Part shown: in pieces, positions 59,110-64,000 of the stretch
Numbering within the stretch: the stretch's first letter is position 1
Layout: every line of letters starts with the position of its first letter
NCBI RefSeq assembly: GCF_022414595.1
Contig: NZ_JADWYO010000012.1
Location: 1 to 64,000 of the forward strand
From: Streptomyces sp. MUM 203J
Lineage (GTDB): Bacteria > Actinomycetota > Actinomycetes > Streptomycetales > Streptomycetaceae
DNA: 64,000 nt
Reading direction: 5' to 3'
Notes under the pieces: generated by a model
Seen by the model: only the letters and a program-made list of their open reading frames with translations
Told to the model about the DNA's origin: nothing
The model's database searches: none
Translations under genes and position numbers: made by a program

Positions 59110-59540
59110 CGACACAGCGCATGGCGGCACAGGGCTTCTCGGACCAGGTCTCGGCCCTGGTGAAGGCACTGCGAGCGGAGACACCGGACTGTGTGGCGGC
59201 GGGAGTGGTGGACATGTCCACCGGGATGCTCCTCTCGTACGAGACCGTCGACACCCACCCTCCGGAGGTCCTGGACCTGCTGGCGGGCGCGACACTCGAC
59301 CTCTTCCAGGGCCGCACGGTCATCCTCATCGAGGACGTCTTCAAGGAACGCCGCGGCGTCGCCAACGACCAGCACTTCTTCCAGGAGATCCTGGTCAACA
59401 GCGACAACCTGACGCATCTGTTCATCCGTATGAACCACTCCCAGGACGTCGTCGCGGTCGCCGTCTGCCGCAAGTCGGTGAACGTCGGCATGCTCTTCGC
59501 CCAGGCCCGGCGCGTGGTGAAGGAACACAGCGGGATCTGA
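59106..59540 (+). CDS. Second roadblock-like protein
   Basis: A 144-aa protein with the same alpha-beta pattern (FSDQVSALVKALRAETPDCVAAGVVDMSTGMLLSYETVD ... LAGATLDLFQG ... ILVNSDNLTHLFIRMNHSQDVVAVAVCRKSVNVGMLFAQARRVV). It is probably a divergent roadblock/LC7 relative that could form a heterodimer with the protein before it. Its ATG overlaps the preceding stop. A strong terminator follows 10 bp after the stop and closes the operon. Confidence 0.75.
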   Translation: MTTQRMAAQGFSDQVSALVKALRAETPDCVAAGVVDMSTGMLLSYETVDTHPPEVLDLLAGATLDLFQGRTVILIEDVFKERRGVANDQHFFQEILVNSDNLTHLFIRMNHSQDVVAVAVCRKSVNVGMLFAQARRVVKEHSGI

Positions 59541-59550
59541 TCGTGGTCGC

Positions 59551-59581
59551 GGTGCGGGGTCCCGGGCGGGGACCCCGCACC
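59551..59581 (+). terminator. Terminator of the roadblock operon
   Basis: A perfect 13-bp stem (GGTGCGGGGTCCC and complement) has a 5-nt loop, just after the last stop codon of the operon. There is no T run, as is usual in Streptomyces. Confidence 0.8.
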
Positions 59582-59753
59582 GGCCGCGAGCAGCGCGGTG
59601 TGGAGCGACTCTGGAGGTACCGGGCGAAAGCCTGCTGATCAGCGACCCCGCAAAGGTCGTTACGTTCGCGCGGCGGTATGCAAGGATTCGAGCACAGGCC
59701 CTGCACCCCCGTGGATCGCTGGGCCTCATCGAGCGGTTGGCAGGAGATCAGCC

Positions 59754-59996
59754 ATGAGCGACACCCTCCAGTGGTTCAAGTCGATCTACAACAGCCCCAC
59801 CGGCGGCGAGCGCATCGAAGTCGCCTTCAACCGGCGGAAGTCGTCGTACAGCGACTCCGGCGGTGGTCAGTGCGTCGAGGGCGCCGCCTGCCCCACCGTC
59901 GTCCCCGTCCGTGACTCCAAGGACCCCGGCCACGGCACCTTCGCCGTCGGTTCGTCCGCCTGGGCGGCGTTCCCGACGGGAGCCGTCCGGTCTTGA
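59754..59996 (+). CDS. DUF397 small protein
   Basis: An 80-aa protein. RRKSSYSDSGGGQCVEGA ... VPVRDSKDPGHGTFAVGSSAWAAF is the DUF397 signature. About 25 extra residues at the N-terminus (MSDTLQWFKSIYNSPTGGERI) are not typical of the family. DUF397 proteins usually follow an XRE/HTH regulator; none is present here. Instead two small genes overlap behind it (TTGA, then GTGA). AGGAGA precedes the ATG. Confidence 0.88.
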   Translation: MSDTLQWFKSIYNSPTGGERIEVAFNRRKSSYSDSGGGQCVEGAACPTVVPVRDSKDPGHGTFAVGSSAWAAFPTGAVRS

Positions 59997-60223
59997 GAAC
60001 CGTCATCGCCGGGCAGTTGGTCGAGCTGCCCGGCACCATCGCCGCGATCCGTGCCGCACTGGACGAGTCACGGGCCGAGGAGTTCGACGCGGAGATCCCG
60101 CACGTGCCCGTGGCCGAGCTCCCCCTCGCCCTCGCCCGCTGGGCACTGGCCACGACAGACGCGGACGCGGAGGACGCGGCACTGTTCGAGCGCCTGGCAC
60201 GCGGCGAGGACACCCGGGGGTGA
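59993..60223 (+). CDS. Small antitoxin-like protein
   Basis: A 76-aa acidic helical protein (LVELPGTIAAIRAALDESRAEEFDAEIPHVPVAEL ... FERLARGED). The TTG start overlaps the DUF397 stop, and its TGA overlaps the GTG of the next gene. Size, acidity and position before a ParE/RelE-like gene fit an antitoxin, but no DNA-binding motif is obvious. The function is inferred from context. Confidence 0.65.
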   Translation: MRTVIAGQLVELPGTIAAIRAALDESRAEEFDAEIPHVPVAELPLALARWALATTDADAEDAALFERLARGEDTRG

Positions 60224-60468
60224 GCGGGTATCGCCTCCAGTACGCACCCCCGGCGGACCTGGCGCTGGATTCCATGGACGGGGCACTCAGGGCCCGGTTC
60301 GACTCCGGCATGCGTGCGCTGCTGGCCCCGGACCCGTACGGCCGCGGCTCCGCCCCCATAGACCGCGACCCCGACCGCCGCGAGGCAACCGTGTCGGGCG
60401 TGGTCATCCGCTACTACGTGAGCCGCAGCGTGCTGACGGTGACGGTCGTCCGCCTCGTCTTCGTCTGA
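60220..60468 (+). CDS. ParE/RelE-fold toxin-like protein
   Basis: An 82-aa protein (YRLQYAPPADLALDSMDGALRARFDSGMRALLAPDPYG ... REATVSGVVIRYYVSRSVLTVTVVRLV). The alternation of an N-terminal strand, two helices and three C-terminal strands is that of the ParE/RelE fold. The GTG start overlaps the upstream stop. RelE-type catalytic residues cannot be assigned, so toxicity is unproven. It ends 2 nt before the convergent stop of the next gene. Confidence 0.65.
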   Translation: MSGYRLQYAPPADLALDSMDGALRARFDSGMRALLAPDPYGRGSAPIDRDPDRREATVSGVVIRYYVSRSVLTVTVVRLVFV

Positions 60469-60470
60469 CG

Positions 60471-61538
60471 TCAGAACGGGGCGGTGTACCCGCGGTCCCG
60501 GAACCGGTCGTAGATCTCCCGGAGCCAGGGCAGGCGCACGGCGGGCAGCCGCACCAGGGTGTCGGCGAACACCTGCCGGTCAGGCCGGAACAGCTCCCAC
60601 GGGCGCGGCGGCAGCGGGTCGTCCCGCAGCTCGCCCGCGGGCATTCCGCCGGTCACGGGAAGCAGTGAGCGTTCCCGGGCGAAAGCCAGATGCAGCCACA
60701 CCTCGGCGTACAGCGGCACGGCGACCAGGTCGCCGGCGGGCGGCTGCCAGACCTCACCCGTCTGCGGGTGGCGCGGCACCAGGGCGATGTCGGGCGCGGG
60801 GTCCGGGAGGGGCAGACCGGGCCCGGACAGGCCCAGCCGGCGCTCCTGCGGCCCGGACGGCAGCAGTCGGCGCAGCGCCCGGCCGAACGTGTCCGTGAGG
60901 AGGCCGTCCGGGACGGCGACGGGGACCCCGGCCGAAGCCGCCAGGACGTGGGCCAGCGCGGCGCCCACAGCCGCCTCCCACTGGGGGCTCCAGTAACCCT
61001 GCTGCTCGACCGGGGGTGTGGCGGGCCACTGCTCGGCCAGGTCCTCCCAGGCGAGCCGAGCGGCCCGGGCACCGCCCGGCAGGCGGTGTACGGCGTGCGG
61101 CACGAACCGTACGGCCTGCCAGTGGCCGCAGTCGTCGACGAGGGTCGCCACCGGTTCCCCGCACCCCTCACACGCGAGGTTCGGACCGTCCCGGCCGTCC
61201 GTCCCGCAGCACAGCCCGTCGGTGCGGTCGGGGATCACGACGGTGTCCCGGGTGTCCCCGGGAGCGAGGACGATCGAGCCGGACGGCCCGTACGACAGCG
61301 CGGGCACCGGAGCGAACACCCCTTGTGCGGCGGCTTCTTCCGCCCCGACCTCGTCCCACCGCCGCCAGGGCGGCCCGTACGGCTCCGTCTCCACCGCGTA
61401 GGTCCCGGCCTCCATGAGCCCGGGGAGCAGGCCGTGCCCGTACCTCTGCCGTGCGTGCGCGGGAACCGCGACCCGCGACACCGGAACGGTCAATGCGGCG
61501 CCGCACGCCGCGCACGCGAACATGTCTGCCATCGGCAT
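60471..61538 (-). CDS. Hypothetical zinc-ribbon protein
   Basis: A 355-aa soluble protein. The N-terminus has one zinc-binding-like pair (MFACAACGAALTVPVSRV). A second Cys cluster lies mid-protein (LCCGTDGRDGPNLACEGCGEPVATLVDDCGHW). The remainder is helical and Pro-rich. Streptomyces carries several such hypothetical proteins, but I know no function. ATG codons at 61538, 61532 and 61523 are all possible starts; none has a good ribosome binding site. Confidence 0.72.
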   Translation of the reverse strand: MPMADMFACAACGAALTVPVSRVAVPAHARQRYGHGLLPGLMEAGTYAVETEPYGPPWRRWDEVGAEEAAAQGVFAPVPALSYGPSGSIVLAPGDTRDTVVIPDRTDGLCCGTDGRDGPNLACEGCGEPVATLVDDCGHWQAVRFVPHAVHRLPGGARAARLAWEDLAEQWPATPPVEQQGYWSPQWEAAVGAALAHVLAASAGVPVAVPDGLLTDTFGRALRRLLPSGPQERRLGLSGPGLPLPDPAPDIALVPRHPQTGEVWQPPAGDLVAVPLYAEVWLHLAFARERSLLPVTGGMPAGELRDDPLPPRPWELFRPDRQVFADTLVRLPAVRLPWLREIYDRFRDRGYTAPF

Positions 61539-61868
61539 GAATGATCCGATCACGAAATCCGTTGGCCAACTCCTCTGGCGGGAGCATCCCGACGAGCAGC
61601 TCGTCCACGTGCGTCTCCCGGCCACGCCGCGGCCTTGTGGGTGACACCGAACCCGCCATCGTGCGGGCGCTGTGCGAGAGCCCCGTGTGCGGTGGACCCG
61701 GCGCAGAACCGTTCTCCCGGGGCCCGGCCCGCTGGCGCGAACCGGCTGCCGGGACCGCCGGGTTAACGCCATACGTGCGGGGCCGCGCGAGCGGGGGCCC
61801 TGCAACGGCCAGGCTGTTCCCGGGTGCCGTAACGGCGCTCTCCCGTCACCGATCGGAGAGACCACAGT
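61539..61868. other. Intergenic region between the zinc-ribbon and lectin-like genes
   Basis: These 330 bp separate two divergent genes. No consistent coding frame is present. The A/T-richer part at 61535-61575 (ATGATCCGATCACGAAATCC) may carry the minus-strand promoter, and GGAGAG at 61856-61861 is the ribosome binding site of the lectin-like gene. Confidence 0.4.
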
Positions 61869-62171
61869 ATGAGCATGATCCAGTCCGGCAGGGTGAACCT
61901 CCGCTCCGACCACGCGACCGAGACCAGGGGCGGGCAGACCGGCACGTTCACGCGGGTGAGCTTCCCGACGCCGTTCCCGGCGGACGCGGAGGTCATCGTG
62001 CAGACCACCGTGCAGACCTTCAACGGCCCCGAGTCGCCGGGCGTGCGGCTGCACGACGTGGACAGGACCGGGTTCCTGATCCGCCTGAACGAACTCCACA
62101 GCTCCGGTACGGGCACCAGCGACGGCAAGCACGTCGAGGAGACCATCGGCTGGACCGCGTACACGATCTGA
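61869..62171 (+). CDS. H-type-lectin-like domain protein
   Basis: A 100-aa beta-rich protein: FTRVSFPTPFPADAEVIVQTTVQTFNG ... GVRLHDVDRTGFLIRLNEL ... IGWTAYTI follows the H-type lectin domain pattern (F-x-PF near the start, GF strand in the middle, W near the end). There is no signal peptide, so it would stay in the cytoplasm unless carried out with a partner. GGAGAG lies 8 nt before the ATG. It is monocistronic, with a strong terminator behind it. Carbohydrate binding is inferred. Confidence 0.65.
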   Translation: MSMIQSGRVNLRSDHATETRGGQTGTFTRVSFPTPFPADAEVIVQTTVQTFNGPESPGVRLHDVDRTGFLIRLNELHSSGTGTSDGKHVEETIGWTAYTI

Positions 62172-62192
62172 GCCGGCCGGACGTACCGGCCC

Positions 62193-62226
62193 GGGGCCGC
62201 GCGCATGTGTCACCGCGCGCGGCCCC
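62193..62226 (+). terminator. Terminator after the lectin-like gene
   Basis: A perfect 12-bp stem (GGGGCCGCGCGC and complement) has a 10-nt loop and begins 22 nt after the stop codon. Confidence 0.75.
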
Positions 62227-62326
62227 GTCGGCGTACCGACGGCGAAAAGCATGGACCCGGTGGTTGTGAACACCCGTAGCCTCGGACTCTGACCGTCTTG
62301 ATCACCACCACGCTCCAGGGGGAACG

Positions 62327-63211
62327 ATGCAGCAGCCGCGCGAGCACGTCGTCGAGGTCGCACCGGGGGTGCGGCTCTGGGTGGAGGAGCGGGGCGATGC
62401 CGACGCTCCGCCGTTGTTGCTGATCATGGGGTCGCTCGCGTCGGGGATCACCTGGCCCGAGGAGCTGGTGGACGCGCTGGCCGAGCGGCACCGGGTCGTG
62501 CGGTACGACCACCGGGACACCGGCAGGTCGACCTGGTCCTTCGCCTCGGAGCCGTATCCGCTGACCGATCTGGCGAAGGACGCCCTCGCGGTGCTGGACG
62601 CGCTCGGGATCGAGCGGGCGCATGTGGTGGGGATGTCGCTGGGCGGGATGCTGACGCAGCTTGTCATGGCCGACCGGCCGGAGCGGCTGCTTTCCGCCAC
62701 GCTGATCGCCACCGGGGTGCTCAGCTCGGCGCCGTACACGCACCCGGACGGGACCGTGACCGCCGTCGACGAACTGCCGCCGTTCGACCCGCGTTGGGTC
62801 GCCGCCTGGGAGCGGCGGGAGGACGGCTGGGATCTCGCGGCGGAGCTGGACTGGCGCGTGGAGCACTGGCGGCTGCTGGGCGGGGAGGTGATCCCGTTCG
62901 ACGCGGAGGAGGCGCGGGAGCTGGAGCTGCGCGTCATCGAGCACACCGGGCACCACCGGGTCAGCCTGGCGCACGCGCTGGCCGACCAGTCGGGGATGGA
63001 GCGTACGGAGGAGCTCGCCGCCAACAAGGTGCCGACGCTGGTGGTGGGCGCGCCGGAGGACCCGCTCTTCCCGCCGCCGCATCCGCAGCGTACGGCGCAG
63101 GCCATCGGGGGTGCCCGGCTGGTCGAGATCCCGGGCATGGGCCACGCCCTCCCGTCCCCCGTCCTGGGCCCGCTGGCCGACGCGGTCCTGAGCCGGACGG
63201 CCGGGACCTGA
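62327..63211 (+). CDS. Alpha/beta hydrolase, RdmC-like
   Basis: A 294-aa cytoplasmic serine hydrolase with LLLIMGSLASGITWPEELVDAL (oxyanion region), RVVRYDHRDTGRST, the nucleophile S104 in VGMSLGG, D245 in VVGAPEDPLFP and H273 in PGMGHALP. YDHRDTGRST and the MGS loop are as in RdmC-type esterases, which act on polyketide methyl esters, but this subgroup is widespread outside antibiotic clusters. AGGGGGAACG precedes the ATG. The substrate is unknown. Confidence 0.9.
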   Translation: MQQPREHVVEVAPGVRLWVEERGDADAPPLLLIMGSLASGITWPEELVDALAERHRVVRYDHRDTGRSTWSFASEPYPLTDLAKDALAVLDALGIERAHVVGMSLGGMLTQLVMADRPERLLSATLIATGVLSSAPYTHPDGTVTAVDELPPFDPRWVAAWERREDGWDLAAELDWRVEHWRLLGGEVIPFDAEEARELELRVIEHTGHHRVSLAHALADQSGMERTEELAANKVPTLVVGAPEDPLFPPPHPQRTAQAIGGARLVEIPGMGHALPSPVLGPLADAVLSRTAGT

Positions 63212-63323
63212 GCCCCGGGGGACCGCACCCCGGAAGGCGGCGCACGTCTTCGTGCGTTCGTGTGCGAAGGTCACAGTGCCTCCCTCCGCCGGTGGCCCGG
63301 CCGCCCCGCGCGGCCGTGAGCGG

Positions 63324-64000
63324 TCAGCAGGGGCCCGGCTGAGTCTCCGGGGCTCGTCTCATCGCCTCACGGGCCGCGAAGGCCCCGCGCTGGGCGGCGG
63401 TCATGTAGGACGCCACACGTGCCGTCAGCGTGGGCGGCGGGGGCGTGCAGGCGCGGCAGGAGGCCCCGGGCGGGACGGGCGCGCGGCAGTGCTCACACTC
63501 GGGGTGCGGGGGGCGCGCCTCGGGCGCCGGAGGCGGTGGGGCGGGCTTCTTGCGGGTGAGCCGGTCGGCCAGCAGGGCGGCGGGCGAGTGGATCTGCTGC
63601 GGCAGGCCCGAGGTCAGGGCGTCCCGGATGTCCGACTCCGTCGCGCCGACCGCGAACCACTCCTCCACCAGGGAGCCGAGCCGCGTCGTCTCCGCCGCGC
63701 CGAGCGCGAGGCGCCGCTCCCGCCGTCCCAGCCCGGCGAGCAGCGCGGCGGCCCGCCCGCTGGGCAAAGTGGCCGGTCGCGGGGCCGGGGGCGCCGGGTC
63801 GGGCGGGGAGGGGGGTTCTTGCAACTCCGTTCTTTCTTCCGGGGGAAGAGCGCCCGAGGGCCCGGCCTCCGGATCACCGGCGGCCAGGTTGCGGAGAGGG
63901 GACGGCACCGCCCGCACCGGGGCCGGGGCCGCCGCCTCGCGTCGTACGGATGCCGCAGGTTCGGACGGGGTGTCGTAAACCTCGTAGTCCGTCTTCCAGT
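63324..64000 (-). CDS. C-terminal part of a probable helix-turn-helix protein (partial)
   Basis: The frame stays open to the right edge (WKTDYEVYDTPSEP at the edge), so the N-terminus is outside. The visible part is a Pro/Ala-rich linker, then a helical domain (ALLAGLGRRERRLALGAAETTRLGSLVEEWFAVGATESDIRDALTSGLPQQIHSPAALLADRL) and a CX2C...CX2C zinc ribbon (CEHCRAPVPPGASCRAC). This C-terminal arrangement is familiar from large Streptomyces regulators with an N-terminal HTH; that HTH is inferred, not seen. A GTG at 63917 is an internal codon, not the start. Confidence 0.7.
   Translation of the reverse strand, partial: WKTDYEVYDTPSEPAASVRREAAAPAPVRAVPSPLRNLAAGDPEAGPSGALPPEERTELQEPPSPPDPAPPAPRPATLPSGRAAALLAGLGRRERRLALGAAETTRLGSLVEEWFAVGATESDIRDALTSGLPQQIHSPAALLADRLTRKKPAPPPPAPEARPPHPECEHCRAPVPPGASCRACTPPPPTLTARVASYMTAAQRGAFAAREAMRRAPETQPGPC

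Noticed and set aside
62327..63211. Antibiotic tailoring esterase (RdmC) and hence a biosynthetic gene cluster
   Set aside because: No polyketide or peptide synthase genes are present; RdmC-like hydrolases are frequent outside such clusters.

Overview
The window is chromosomal DNA of a Streptomyces or very close relative. The base composition is extremely G+C-rich, and the third codon positions of real genes are almost all G or C. GTG and TTG starts and 4-nt start/stop overlaps are common. Marker genes include wblA, a Crp homologue, a MarP-type protease, DUF397, roadblock proteins and DUF5063. Gene order from about 1 to 19.6 kb and 33.5 to 45 kb matches, as far as I recall, the core region of S. 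coelicolor around SCO3563-SCO3621. No CRISPR array, rRNA or insertion sequence was seen.

Layout. (1) 1-19.6 kb is core housekeeping: the tail of a probable acetyl-CoA synthetase, nhaA, a holin-X-like protein, an epoxide-hydrolase-like enzyme, marP, a CoA-pyrophosphatase-type NUDIX, nth, crp, an SPFH protein, an MBL hydrolase with a second NUDIX, RidA with DUF4177, twin ArsA/Get3-like ATPases, wblA, a class A PBP, a GatB/YqeY protein and a membrane phosphoesterase. (2) 19.7-24.7 kb is a more accessory stretch that begins at tRNA-Pro(CGG). It holds a PD-(D/E)XK nuclease fused to an alkyltransferase-like domain, a decayed SDR fragment and small membrane proteins. (3) 24.8-33.3 kb holds a DUF7144 protein and then a three-gene module: an NfeD/YqiJ-like OB protein, a long flotillin and a 1632-residue AAA-type ATPase. 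(4) 33.5-45.6 kb holds LysE, an S9 peptidase, SURF1, a sigma factor with a probable anti-sigma factor, asd and ask, DUF5063, recR, YbaB, a SLATT protein and a hypothetical protein. (5) 45.7-53.3 kb holds a maltokinase-cap-like protein, a GT87 membrane glycosyltransferase, and a cluster of a heme-b/molybdopterin oxidoreductase with an epimerase, a GT2 glycosyltransferase, a DUF2064 protein and a methyltransferase. (6) 53.5-64 kb holds a GntR regulator, a class III aminotransferase, a glutamine methyltransferase, a roadblock operon, a DUF397 plus toxin/antitoxin-like trio, an H-type-lectin-like protein, an RdmC-like hydrolase and the end of a probable HTH protein.

Functional coupling visible in the DNA includes ATGA/GTGA/TTGA overlaps in the holin-hydrolase, NUDIX-MBL, DUF4177-RidA, twin-ATPase, sigma/anti-sigma, oxidoreductase/membrane-protein, GT2-DUF2064-methyltransferase, roadblock and DUF397-trio operons. 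A recurrent signal is a TANNNT hexamer 6-7 nt before a start codon that usually has no convincing ribosome binding site. This is the layout of leaderless transcripts, and it helps fix several starts, including the long form of Nth. All functional names come from reading motifs and gene order; no database search was run.
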